Shown: positions 34,634 to 46,239 of the stretch, piece after piece
Layout of the letters: each line of letters opens with the position of its first letter
Numbering within the stretch: position 1 is the stretch's first letter
Made by a program: the position numbers and the translations under genes
The notes under the pieces: generated by a model
Database searches by the model: none
What the model was told of the DNA's origin: nothing
What the model saw: the letters and a program-made list of their open reading frames with translations, nothing else
Origin: Otatea glauca
Taxonomy: Eukaryota; Streptophyta; Magnoliopsida; Poales; Poaceae
Direction: 5' to 3'
Length of the DNA: 64,000 nt
Assembly (NCBI GenBank): GCA_036346275.1
Contig: CM070713.1
Span: 56,973,567 to 57,037,566, forward strand

Positions 34634-37120
34634 CAATTGCTCTCACCATAGCGCACAGAGGGAATTCGTACGGTGTGGACGCAACGGTTGGTCTTCACGT
34701 CATGCAAACTCACGGCTATTTGACGCTCGCCGTTTTCTCGCCGCGCCGCCCCAACATCCTCGCCTGCCGCTACACATCATCTCCCTTCGCCTCCCAATGC
34801 CCTCCACCGCTACCACTCGCTGCCCTTGCAGCTTTCTCGCCACGTGCCGTCCTCCAAATCAACCCCTCGATGACGTCGCCGCTGCTTTCCTCCGGGAGCG
34901 CTGGATCTTGAGGTCACCCTCTTGCACCGAGCATACCAGATCTGGGCGGAGTCGAGTTGGATCTGGCCGGAGTTAGCAGGAGTAGAGGTGGATCTGGTCG
35001 ACGATAATATCCACGAGCTCCTTCCCCAGTCCAACCACAAGTCGCCCAGCCATCGCTGGTCTCCGCCCCTTCCCCCGTGAGGCCTCTCTTTCTCCCTCCG
35101 CCCGACGCGCCGATGCCGTCTCGGCTGCACTCGCCACTGTAGCAGGCCGTTGCCTCGTGGCGTCCCCCCATTCCCGCCCGTTGTCACCGCCCGCATCCGC
35201 CTGCTCCTCGTTGCACCGACGTCGTCTCGCCCGCGCCGCCACCGTCCACTTCCTCCCCGCCTGAGGGAGGTACGAATGGTGGTCAGGGTCACAGGCAGCA
35301 TCAGTGCTTCCACGCTTCCAAGCAGAAGCGGCATAGGGAAGGCAAGGCCCCAACTCCCATGCAGAGCAAGAGGCCGGTAGCTTGAGCAGGTATTTTTCTA
35401 ATTTTGATTGTGGTTTGATTTGTTTTTCATTTTGAGATGAGCCGTGAATTGATTCACAGAGAAGACTAGAAGCCTATGAGTTGAGTTAGAGCGGTGTGGT
35501 GGCTGGCGAAGGGAGCTGCGTTGGCTATGATGCGGCAAGTTGTTCGAATTTAGTACGATTTGGGAACACCGTGTGAGTCCTCTGCATTTTCTATATTTCT
35601 ACTGTTCTAGACCATGGGATTATGAATTTGTGCGTTTCTTTTTCTATCTTTTTCTGTTCACTAATTTTGGCCATCTATGAAATGCGTGCTTAAATGATCT
35701 ATGGCTCAGGTTTGTCATATCCTAAGATAGGTATTATTAGCTTGAATTACTTGGTGACTTGCTAAGTAGAGAGAGCTGATTTAAGTGGGCAACAAAAAAC
35801 ACTGCTTACAAAAAATAGCTGCAGCCTTTGTGCATATTTTTCCCCAGCGAAGGATTCTAAATTTGCGGTCATGGAGTTATAAAAGTGCTAGAGTCATGGA
35901 GTTGTAAAAGTCGGTAGGTTATGGAGTTGTCATGGTATCTACAAATGCAGCTCTTTTAGATCTTTATTACCTCAGCATGCTTTCCCTCTATATTCATGTA
36001 ATGCAAAGATGAGATTGCTTGAAGGTAATCTGCTTATTTTGGGATAGAGTTCCACCACTGCTACCTGACATTCACCAAGTTGTTGTATTTCAGCTCTAGA
36101 ATGGTAAGTTCGTCATATTTAGTTAGGATAATTCTGCAGTTTGTGGTATTTAACATTCATATTTTTTCAAATTATATTTACAAGAACAAACAATTGTATT
36201 ATATCTAGAATGGTTCGAAGATCCGGTTCCAATTAGATACATTTTGGATTAATCGAGAATTTGCCGCTCTAAAGAGGTGCATTTGAGGTTTTGGCACTCT
36301 ACGTCTCACTAACATTTGGGTCCTGGGGCCACATGTCAGTGAGATATGGAGTGGCAAATCCTCAAGTGAGGATCTTTGAGGTGGCCAATCCTCAAATTCC
36401 CCATAAATTTCATGATACATGATGTCTACATGTTCTGTTAGCTGAACAAATCTAGAAGCATACAGAGCTGTTTCCACACCTTTCTTTAAGTTGCATGTGT
36501 TAAATCTTTCCCAATGATTTTGTGACCTTTGATCATTTTTATTCTAAATCATAGAGGTCCCCAGTTTCTGCAGGCACAGAAATCATGGAGATCTTCTGCT
36601 TCTTGAGGTGGGAATTGTGCTAGTATGTGTTACTTTTTTGTTTGGTTTTCTATAGATTGGGAAGGTGTATTTGAGGTGTGCAGAGTCTGCAGCCGAGTCT
36701 CAAGTGAGGTTGGTAGCTACGTCGAGGTATTACAAGTCTGATCTGAACTACAACAAGAGCTAGGAAAAATGATTTTGGTGCTTAATCTTTCCCTCGCGCG
36801 ACTTCCCCTCTGATCCTCTCTGCCCCACGCCGCCGGCCCCTTCTGCCGTTTTCCCCCAAAGCTCCCTTCTTTCTCGGTTCCTTCCTCGCGCCAGCGATGG
36901 TGCTGCGGATTGAGGTGTTTCGCGTCGGGCGCCTGCCCCGAGGACACGGATATGACTGGGATCGAGGTGGAGAAGATTGTTGACATTAGTAACAACCACC
37001 TATGAAGGCCAATAATTGTGGAGTTAATCCTGATTTTAGTCCAAGTAGCAAATCCTTCGTGCTGATTGGATGTTATTTTCTTTTCTCATAGTAGTATCCT
37101 ATTCTGCTACACCTGATACT
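34634..37120. other. 2.5 kb without a recognised gene
   Basis: A GC-rich block at 34640-35390 has open frames on both strands (for example 34810-35334 minus) that look like composition effects. It is followed by AT-rich DNA with another short GC-rich island at about 36780-36950. No domain is recognised; an expressed non-coding transcript is possible but unsupported. Confidence 0.4.
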
Positions 37121-37275
37121 CCATATGTCCACCTATGCACCAACGAATTCTCTGTGTCCATATGTCCACCTATGCACCAACGAATTCTCTCTGTCCATAT
37201 GTCCACCTATGCACCAACGAACTCTGTCCGTATGTTCTCCTATGCACCTGATAGTCCATATGTCCACCTATGTAC
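37121..37275. repeat. Minisatellite, ~38-bp unit
   Basis: About four units carry CCATATGTCCACCTATGCAC and CAACGAATTCTCT. Starts are near 37121, 37158, 37196 and 37256, with a diverged unit between the last two. Confidence 0.9.
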
Positions 37276-37931
37276 GAGTTTGATTATGATGTATACAAAT
37301 TATCTAACACCAGTGATTTTTTTGTCACTTCATAGATTCATTTTTGTATGTGGGATATTAAAAACAATTCTGCATAGTTTTTTAACTCTTTTGTGGGATC
37401 TAAATTTAGAATTGTTTTCATTTTCTGCATTAGGTTTTACGGTTGCTGGTGTTGTCTCACGGATGCCTACAATAGACTTTCCATTTTCTGGGTCAGCCAG
37501 AATGCATTTGGGGAAAAAATAATCAATTTTGTTGCTCTATAGCTAGGTGCCTGTCTACTGGGCTAACGTGTTCTTGTGTGCTATCTATCATTTCATTTAT
37601 ATGCAAAATTATATGTTAATTTATAGCTACTCACATTATCCCGTTTGTCTCTTCCACATGCAATGGCCATAGTGCCACGGTGCCGGTAACGATTGATGTG
37701 GAATATTTGTGCATTATACATGATCATGTGAATTGCAAGTGAAACTATGTATTCATATTGATGTTGGATGTTCATGTTCGAAAATCCATTTAACTCTGAA
37801 AGTTTGTGTGATTTCATATACTGTAAAATCATTCGAGGGGTGAGTTTCCTCATAGATATATTTCCAAATTGCCTCCAACATAGACGATGTGGTTTACAAT
37901 ACCTTAATAATGAGTTCTTCCTTTCTTGGAT
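37276..37931. other. AT-rich intergenic DNA
   Basis: Nothing is recognised up to the ATTAT duplication of the next element. Confidence 0.5.
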
Positions 37932-37936
37932 ATTAT

Positions 37937-38130
37937 TGTTAAGGAGTTAAGTGGGCAATTAACTGCCAACTCTTAGAATTGGTGTCTTTTGTTGAATGGG
38001 TGTCTTTTGGGCATGTGCAATATTTATACAAGCTAATGGGTGGAAGTTGATGGTGTCCAAAAGACACTCATTCAACAAAAGACACCAATTCTAAGAGTTG
38101 GCAGTTAATTACTCACTTAACTCCTTAACA
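37937..38130. repeat. Palindromic LTR end (inverted U3 arms)
   Basis: The plus-strand arm 37937-38009 (TGTTAAGGAGTTAAGTGGGC...) is the near-exact reverse complement of about 38058-38130. The spacer holds the TATA region of the minus-strand copy (TATAAATAT). Both arms match the first 73 bases of the LTR at 47491-47666. Confidence 0.85.
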
Positions 38131-39075
38131 CCCTCTTTATCAAAGATTCTGCTAGGCCATTTTGTGTGTGAACATATAGTACAGAATGCTCTACATTAAT
38201 ACTCAGAGCCATACAATAGTCATTAAATGCCCTTGAGGAGAACTCAGCGGCATTATCCAATCTAATGGATTTGATCCTGTTTTTAGGAAAATTGGCTCTT
38301 AACTTAATTATTTGAGCCATTAATCTAGCAAAGGCATGGTTGTGTTTAATAAACATACATGGGACCATCTTGTAGAAGTATCTATTAAAACCATAAAGTA
38401 TCTAAACGGCCCACATAACGGCTGAATAGGTCCACAGATGTCGCCCTGAATTCTATCTAGAAAATTCAACAACTCATTTTTTATTTTGAGATATGATGGC
38501 CTCAAAATCAATTTCCCTTTAGCACAAGTAGTGCATAAGAAATCCTCTGATTTCGGGAAATATGAAGTTTAAATATTATAGTCAACAGAGCAGTTTACAA
38601 TTTTTCTCATCATCCTCATACCAGGATGACCTAGGTGATCATGCCAAATCTTGAATTTGTTAAGATTTTGAAAAATTGTTTTGAACGCAACATGTACTAC
38701 AATCTGGATGAATATGAAGGAAGTTTTTCAACCATTTGTTTTCCGTATCCATCAACTTTAGTGAGGAGAATATATTTATCGTCTCCCTCACTAGTAGTTT
38801 CCACATGGAAACCTTTAAGACGGATATTTTTAAAACTTAGTAGGGTACGATTTGATTGAGGATACAACAGAGCATCTTCAATCGTCAATTGTGTACCCAT
38901 AGAGAGAACTATGATGGCTCTTCCAGTGCCAAGTGCCAACAATCAGATTATCGCTTCTAGCGAGTCATTATATTTCCACTTTTCTTTGTCAAAGTCTGAA
39001 AATATTTTGTTTCCCTAAATATTGTATTTGTGGTACCACTATCGACGAGACAGATTTCGTCCTCCGTTGGATTGC
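38131..39075 (-). pseudogene. copia protease-integrase fragment
   Basis: On the minus strand the protease start reads DEICLVDSGTTNTI at about 39070. It is followed by GRAIIVLSMG...LLSFKNIRLKGFHVET, a GAG-pre-integrase segment, then LDRIQGDICGPIQP, a rotated frame with MVLIDTSTRWSHV, and the integrase end IRLDNAAEFSSRAF and VHTQNGLAESLIKRV. It stops directly against a purine-rich AAAGAGGG and the LTR, so reverse transcriptase and RNase H have been deleted. At least four frame breaks are present. It is closely related to copia element 1 at the window start. Confidence 0.85.
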
Positions 39076-39116
39076 GCCACCAAATTCTATAATAAAGAGC
39101 ATGATTATTAACTCAA

Positions 39117-39157
39117 ATATATATATATATATATATATATATAGTATATATATATAT
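39117..39157. repeat. (AT)n microsatellite
   Basis: Nearly pure AT dinucleotide run with one interruption (TAGTAT). Confidence 0.95.
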
Positions 39158-39399
39158 AGCATGTCTACAAATACAATATGTGCTTATACAATACAATTAC
39201 AATACCCATGTTCCTACAGAACTTAGTTGACTGAAAATATACAACTATATTATATAGAACAATTATAACTGACTATTTATATAAGGGGATAACTAGGAGG
39301 CTACACGGTGTCTCCAAACCGATTTTGGGAAGCGTATTCAACCAACATATCATCTTGTGTTTTCCGGATTAACCGGTAGATCGAGTCCTTAGGAGTTTT

Positions 39400-40606
39400 G
39401 ATAATACTATAACCTCCAAAACAACAAGGAACTCTTTCTTACCAATCCGTGTTCTGTGGATGCAGGTAGATAAAGCTATCGAAGGTTCATTCAATCTTTG
39501 ATCTCGCAGTCTCGCAAGCTCTGGTACACACCCAGTTTGACCGCCATGTCGACCTCCAACCCCTCTGAAAAGGACCAGACTGAGTCAGTTGCCTCCGTGT
39601 AAGGCCCTCCAGCTGCTGTCCGATCAGTGAAGCTTAAGCCCGCCATCAGTGCGGCCAGTAAGACAGAACCCCCGAAGGAGCCTGCTCACCCTTCCCATGC
39701 TTTTGAAGCAGTGGTTAAAGATGACGTTCCTATTGGGAACCCCGAATTCATCTTTTCTTTGAAAATGCACCGTGTTCTCGGTCACTATCTCGACCGCAAG
39801 AACATTGAAGTCACACCGCGCTACTGCACTATGCAGTATGATAACTTTTCAGCACAACAAAGGCTATATTGAAGTTGACGATGTCAATGCTCGTGCTTAT
39901 GAGCTGGCCACCAACCTCTTTCCAGGCATTGCCGCCGCAGTATATTTGAAGCTGCAAATTGTGCATCGTCTGAACCCCAGTCAAATAGATCGATATCTCA
40001 CAAAGCTACGAGTGCCGTCGGATCTTGAGATCCCGACACCCCTGGCTCTTGCAATCTCTCAGTTTGGCTACGTTGAAGTCAGTAGTTTGCCGATGGGAAG
40101 AACTGTCTACCCTACTCTTTCAGTTACAGATGCTGCCAATTTGGTTACTTCTTTCAGAACTGAATGGAACGTTACTACTTACACTCAAGCTGTTGAGTAC
40201 GCAAAAAGTCTCGGTCTGAGCTTCAGTGCTCTGGACGTGACGAAGAAGATTGGCTCCAGTTGGTGGCTATATGAACCTGTTGAAGATGGTGATGTTTTCA
40301 CACTTCGTTGCACCCTCCCGGAAGACAACTTCTCACCACAAGGCACCGCGCTTTATTTTCTGTTTTGCTCTAATGCAAACGGTGGCTTTGTAAACCCGCT
40401 TTTCAATCTGCAGGGTATAGAAAAGAAGGATTACGAAACTATGGTTCGTGACCCTCTTCATGGTGTCAATTGGCGGACCTACGCTGCATTGGACAACCTA
40501 CCTGATAGATTGTGGAAGATTGAATTAGAAGATTTATATCTTTGACGTTGGACAACCTACCTGATAGATTGTGGAAGATTGAATTAGAAGATTTATATCT
40601 TTGACG
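39400..40606 (+). pseudogene. Endogenous virus-like ORF resembling a partitivirus coat protein, broken
   Basis: An ATG at 39546 opens a frame that meets a stop codon at 39600. The frame continues open past it to about 39870, then shifts by one; the next frame is open to the TGA at 40543-40545. The whole region would encode about 330 residues. The long C-terminal frame (from about 39855) has no transmembrane segment, zinc knuckle or retrotransposon motif. Its pattern (NLFPGIAAAV, a PSDLEIPTPLALAISQ stretch, GSSWW, LRCTLPEDNF) reminds me of coat proteins of plant-infecting partitiviruses, relatives of which are known as fossils in plant genomes. It lies antisense inside the copia-derived element. 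The two breaks make it non-coding today. The assignment is by pattern only; a captured host gene is the alternative. Confidence 0.5.
40489..40606. repeat. 59-bp perfect tandem duplication at the 3' end of the virus-like ORF
   Basis: Bases 40489-40547 and 40548-40606 are identical. The duplication covers the last codons and the stop codon, so the second copy lies downstream of the stop. Confidence 0.95.
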
Positions 40607-40739
40607 CTAGATGGATAATGTTGACTTGATACGGGTGGAGATATCCCAGTTGTATCCAGTTTAATTTATTTTTCTTCCAATGAAACTAAGCATTAGTGTG
40701 CTTTATGTATTTTGCTTGTGGAGTTGCTGTAATGAACAA

Positions 40740-40917
40740 TGTTTAATTACACACTTTGTTTCGTTCGTTCTATGAAACGACTAGTAGCGTGCGCTCATGG
40801 ATCCTTAGCGCCGCCGTCACGCCGGCCACCGTGTCGGCCTTGTCACACGCCTCGTGCGTGCGGACTAAGGTGATCTTCGCCGCAGTCTCGGTCGCGCCTA
40901 CCAGTTGTGGGCACTTC
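40740..40917 (-). other. GC-rich segment of the chimeric element, left of the nested copia
   Basis: Joined to 47154-47490 across the nested insertion, one minus-strand frame reads VGATETAAKITLVRTHEACDK and on. It does not resemble copia gag. It may be a captured host exon; I do not recognise it. Confidence 0.4.
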
Positions 40918-41814
40918 TATTGGAATTACATGGACTAGCCTAAATAATTCAGAAATAATTCATGAAAATCCCAAAGGCCCATTAGGTGGAAGAGGTGAAA
41001 ATGCAATAATCCCATATTGCTAGTAGATGTGGATGAAGACTACTTTATAAGGGAAGCTTCCTCCACCCTGCATGAGAAGGAGAGAGGAGAGAACACGCGC
41101 GCGCACTCGCTCACCTCGCCACGCGACGCGTGTACGCGACATGCGCGTGAATTGTGCAACGAAATCAAGTCCGATGGCTTGCGCAGGCACAGTTCTCTTT
41201 TGCAGTTTTTGTAGCGTGGGACTAAGTGGTCAACACATTTACGTTGTGCGAAAATTAACTGCACGCAGAATCCATAATCGACTCAAATCGTGGAACGGAT
41301 TTGACGCGATATCCGTAACCGACTCGTATCGTGCTTCACGATCCTCTCTCTGTTATATATACGCAGAATAGAGATCAGATCTCTCTCTAGAACCTTTTGC
41401 CTTCCCAAGTACTACGCTGCTTCCGTCTTCCCCATCCCTTCACCGGTGTGCACCGACTGTTGGGAAAGCAGGTCTCCGGAACGTCGCCCTTGAGATCCTG
41501 CACCGGGAGAGGGCGAATCACATTTTTGGGAAGCGTCTTCACGCGACTGCTCGCTAGTTTCTTCACCGACGGTCAGCATCACCTTCTGATCTTCATTGGC
41601 ATCTGCTACCGGGTTCGACCACGTCTTCGTGTCATCTCGGTAACGCAGACGAACATCATTTATATTTTGTTTATCTAATAATATGGATGAGATAGACATT
41701 ACAATTGCCATATTGCTTCTGTCTAGTTTATTTGTTTCATTTGTTCTAGCTTCAATTATTGTCATAACTTATTTTCGGAATAGATTCATCATCACTATGC
41801 CTAATTATCCAGCA
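40918..41814 (+). repeat. 5' LTR of copia element 4
   Basis: It aligns end to end with 46240-47148, including CCCAAAGGCCCATTAGGTGG, TGTTATATATA-CGCAGAA and CATCATCACTATGCCTAATT. It holds TATATATA near 41355, likely the transcription start region. It ends CCAGCA, where the other copy has CCAACA. Confidence 0.9.
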
Positions 41815-42700
41815 ATCCAAAAACGTGATAGGCTTTTCATGGTGAATATGATTAAAGCAGCTGATTTTGCTGAGGCAATGAAACCGAATATATTTACTGG
41901 TGTTCACTTCAAAAGATGGTAGACGCGAGCTACTCTATGGCTCACATCTATGAACGTCTACTGGGTTGCGGCTGGCAAACCTGAAGGAATCCTTAATGCT
42001 GAGCAGGAAAAGGAGTTCAAGGATGCCACCACAATTTTTGTAGGATGCGTTCTTAGCGTTCTTTTAGACCGCCTTTGCAACGTGTATATGCACATGTCAG
42101 ATGCAAAGGAGCTGTGGGAGGCACTTGAAAATAAATTCAGTGCCTCCGATGCTGACAGTGAACTATGTTATGGAGCAATATCATGACTACAAAATGGTTG
42201 ATGGCCGTTCTGTAGTTGAACAGGCTCACGAGATACAGTTCATTGCGACGGAACTTGATCACCTCAAGTGCACGTTACCAGACAAGTTTGTGACTGGTGG
42301 CATCATTGCCAAATTACCTCCCTCGTAGAGGAATTTTGCCACATTTCTAAAAAACAAGAGGCAAGAAATCTCTATTAAGAGTCTGATTGCGTCTCTTGAT
42401 GTTGAGGAGAAAGCTTGGGCGAAAGATGTGCACCCAAAGGTGGTTGAGGGACAAACCAGCGCTAATTTTGTACAACGTTCTGGTTTTGGTAAGTTCAAGT
42501 CAAAGGAAAAAGCTGTTCAGACTACCAACTTTAAGAAGAAAAAATAGCAGAATAATAAGTCTTGCTTTGTGTGTGGTGAGATTGGACATTGGGCAAAGAA
42601 ATATCCAAGCTGCAAACGAGGAAAGGATCAGCAGGGACAAAACTCCAAATCTGTCAATGTGACTATTGGCAATGCCGAGAAGGAGACACCTGGGTATGGT
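41683..42700 (+). pseudogene. copia element 4 gag (broken)
   Basis: An open frame begins inside the LTR (ATG 41683; a second in-frame ATG at 41797 encodes MPNYPAIQKRDRLF). It runs into the gag core (FTGVHFKRW, LWLTSMNVYWV, MSDAKELWEALENKFSA, QAHEIQFIATELDHLKC) with a stop at 41920 and later frame changes. The zinc knuckle CFVCGEIGHWAKKYPSC at about 42560-42610 has Tyr in place of the usual third Cys-side residue but keeps C-x2-C-x4-H. The N-terminal 35 residues encoded within the LTR form a hydrophobic, membrane-like segment. Confidence 0.8.
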
Positions 42701-42744
42701 AATTTACTCACTGTTCTTTCGGCTATTCAATCTACCGATTGGTA

Positions 42745-45700
42745 GATTGATACTGGGGTTAATATTCATGTATGTGCTGATGTATCATTGTTTTCTTCTT
42801 ACCAGGTTGCTCGGGGTTCCTCCGTATTGATGGGGAATGGGTCACATGCTTCTGTTCTTAGTATTGGCACGGTAGATCTGAAGCTTATTTTGGGAAAAAT
42901 CGTGCAGCTAAAGAACATACAACATGTCCCTTCAATTAACAAGAATCTCGTTAGTGATTCCCTTCTTTGCATATAAGGGTATAAGTTGGTGTTTAAGTCG
43001 AATAAAGTAGTCATATCAAAGTATGGACTATTTATTGGTAAAAGCTATTACAGCGGAGGCTTGTTTCGCTTTTTTCTTGAGAACGTCTGTAATAAATTTG
43101 TGAATCATCTTTGTGACAATGTTATTGGTAGTGAGTCAAGTGTTTAGCACTCACAACTATGTCATCTTAATTTTGGTTCTATGTCTCGACTTTCCAGTAT
43201 GAAATTAATTCTGAAATTTTCCATTGTCAAAGGTTCTAAGTGCCAAAGTTGTGTGCAGTCTAAGCAACCTTGCAAGCCTCACAAGGCAGCCGAGGAAAGA
43301 AACTTGGCACCATTAGAACTCATACATTCAGATCTCTGTGAGATGAATGGTGTGTTGACGAAGGGTGGAAAAAGATATTTCATGACTTTAATTGATGATG
43401 CGACTAGAATTTGCTATGTGTATCTCTTAAAAACAAAAGATGAGGCTTTAGACTACTTCAAAATCTATAAGGCAGAAGTTGAGAATCAACGAGAAAGGAA
43501 AATCAAAAGAGTTAGGTTGGATCGTGGTGGAGAGTATTTCTCCAATGATTTCTCCCAATACTGTGCAGAGCATGGTATCATCCATTAGAGGACGCCTCCC
43601 TATTCGCCCCAATCCAACGAGGTTACCGAAAGGAAGAACCGCACCCTGACTGACTTGGTTAATGCCATGTTGGACACTACGGGATTATCTAAGGCATGGT
43701 GGGGGAGGCCTTGTTGACCTCGAGTCATGTCTTAAATAGAGTTCCCACTAAGAATAGTGAGGTAACTCTATATGAGGGATGAGAAGAAAGAAAACCATCA
43801 CTATCCTACTTACGCACTTGGGGGTGCTTGGCGAAAGTCAATGTACCGATAATAAAGAAGCGCAAACTTGGACCTAAAACTGTTGATTGTGTCTTTCTGG
43901 GATATGCTCATTGCAGCATTGCCTATAGGTTTCTAGTAGTTAAATCTGAGGTATCTGACATGCACGTCGGTATGATAATGGGGTCTCGAGATGCAACGTT
44001 CTTTGGGAATATATTTCCTATGACGGATATGTATAGCATTTCGAGTCAGACTTGTGATACAACTCCTGAACCTACCATACCAGTTGAGCTTTTTAAACAA
44101 ACACATGAACAAACTTCTTAGGAGGATGACAGTGATGCTCCTAGAAGGAGCAAGAGACAAAGGACCGCAAAATCCTTTGGTGATGATTTCACTATGTACC
44201 TTGTGGATGACGTTCCCAAGACCATTTCAGAAGCATATGCATCTCCTGATGCAGACTACTGGAAGGATGCGGTCCGTAGTGAAATGGATTCCATTCTCGC
44301 TAACGGAACTTAGGAAATCACATATCGTCCTTATGGTTGTAAACCAGTTGGATGCAAATGGGTGTTCAAAAAGAAGCTTAGGTTTGATGGTACTATTAAA
44401 AAGTACAAGACCCGGCTTGTGACCAAAGGTTACACCCAAAAAGAAGGCAAGGATTTCTTTGATACTTATTCACCCGTTGCTAGATTGACCACAATATGTG
44501 TACTACTGTCCTTGGCTGCTTCTAATGGTCTTCTCGTTCATCAAATGGATGTTAAGACAACTTTCCTTAATGGAGAGTTAGATGAGGAAATTTATATGGA
44601 ACAGCCCGATGGATTTGTAGTAAATGGTCGAGAGAATAAAGTGTGTAAGTTGCTGAAATCTTTGTATGGCCTTAAGCAAGCACCCAAGTAATGGCATGAG
44701 AAGTTCGATAGAACTTTAACATCTGAAGGCTTTGCTGTAAACAAAGCTGATAGATGTGTATACTACCGCTGTAGTGGGGGTAAGGGAGTTATTCTATGTT
44801 TGTATGTGGATGATATTCTAATATTTAGAACAAATCTTGATGTGATTAATGAGGTCAAGATGTTTTTATCCCAAAGCTTTGATATGAAGGATCTGAGAGA
44901 AGCTGATGTAATTCTGAACATCAAGTTGATCAAAGGTGGGGATAGGATTACACTTGTGCAATCCCATTATGCGAAAAAGGTCTTAAGCCGTTTTGGCTAT
45001 ATGGACAGTAAGCCTTCTCCAACACCTTATGATGCTAGTCTAATACTTCGGAAGAACCGAAGAATTACTAGAGATCAACTGAGATACTCTCAGATTATTG
45101 GTTCACTTATGTACTTAGCTAGCGCTACAAGGCCTGATATCTCTTTTGCTGTAAGAAAATTGAGCCGGTTTGTGTCCAATCCGGGTGATGATTATTGGCG
45201 TGCTCTTGAGAGAGTAATGCGTTATCTGAGAGGTACTATGAGTTATAGAATTCACTATACTGGGTACCCTGGTGTACTTGAGGGATATAGTGATTCTAAT
45301 TAGATATCTGATGCTGATGAGCTCAAGGCCACGAGTGGATATGTATTTACTCTTGGTAGTGTTGCTGTCTCATGAAGGTCTTGTAAACAGACCATATTGA
45401 CGAGGTCAACAATGGAAGCAGAACTCACAGCAGCAACAGTTGAAGCAGAATGGCTTCATGAGCTCTTGATGGACTTACCGGTAGTTGAAAAACCGATACC
45501 GGCTATCCTTATGAACTGTGATAATCAAACAGTTATCGTGAAAGTGAACAGTGTGAAGGATAACATGAAGTCCTCAAGACACATAAGAAGACGGTTGAAA
45601 TCTGTCAGGAAATTGAGAAACTCCAGAGTGATAGCTTTGGATTACATCCAAACTTCTAAGAATCTGGCAGATCCGTTTAGAAAGGGTCTATCACGAAATG

Positions 45701-45747
45701 TGATAGATAGTACATCTAGGGAGATGGGAATGAGACCTACCAAATAG
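42745..45747 (+). pseudogene. copia element 4 pol (broken)
   Basis: The protease keeps DTG (in IDTGVNIHVC) after a stop codon at 42743. Integrase at about 43240-43700 has GSKCQSCVQSKQ, LIHSDLCEMNG, DDATRICYVYLL and RLDRGGEYFS, then a stop where a Gln/Lys codon is expected, and AWWG. Reverse transcriptase at about 44340-45300 has KTRLVTKGYTQKEGKDF, MDVKTTFLNGEL and the YVDD site at about 44803. RNase H at about 45290-45747 ends NLADPFRKGLSRNVI. Individual stops (near 44689, 45301 and 45374) are mostly single-base changes, so decay is modest. Confidence 0.9.
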
Positions 45748-46239
45748 TTAACTACAGTGGTAACCCATGCTATGTGATCGAAGATCCCGTGAATTAGCAC
45801 CTGGATAAAAACAAGCTGTTGGATTAACTGAAGAAGAGTACATTCTATATCCTACTCCGTGAAATATATTGTACTCTTAAGAACTGTGAGGCAGGTTGAC
45901 TTACGGTCTTAAAGTGTTCTGTTGGTATTTACACAAACAAAGATGCTGCCCCGCAGAGCATTCTTGAAAGAACACACCTATATGAGTCCGACTGTTGGTC
46001 GCAGTCCGTGAGACGTGGGTACTCTCTAAGAAACTCATGAAGAGGCCAAGGAGTATGACTTATACGCTCCACCCGAGGGGTAGACTATCGGTAGCCCAGT
46101 ATTAGTGAGGGCCTTAAGTGAAACTTGTCTGCACAAAACTTGTAATTCAAGGCATAGTCCATTGTCACCAAAAACTGGTATAAAATAGTACTTTGGAACA
46201 GGCAAAGACCTATGAGACCTCTGGGATCTGGTGGGGGAT
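45748..46239 (+). other. 3' non-coding spacer and polypurine tract of copia element 4
   Basis: About 490 bp between the end of pol and the 3' LTR. It has no coding potential and ends in GGTGGGGGA, the likely plus-strand primer. Confidence 0.7.

Noticed and set aside
34810..35334. 174-codon minus-strand frame and overlapping plus frames
   Set aside because: Several phases on both strands are open in the same GC-rich block; no domain can be read in any of them.
37121..37275. Possible CRISPR-like array of repeats and spacers
   Set aside because: The units are directly tandem with no unique spacers, and the host is a plant; it is a minisatellite.
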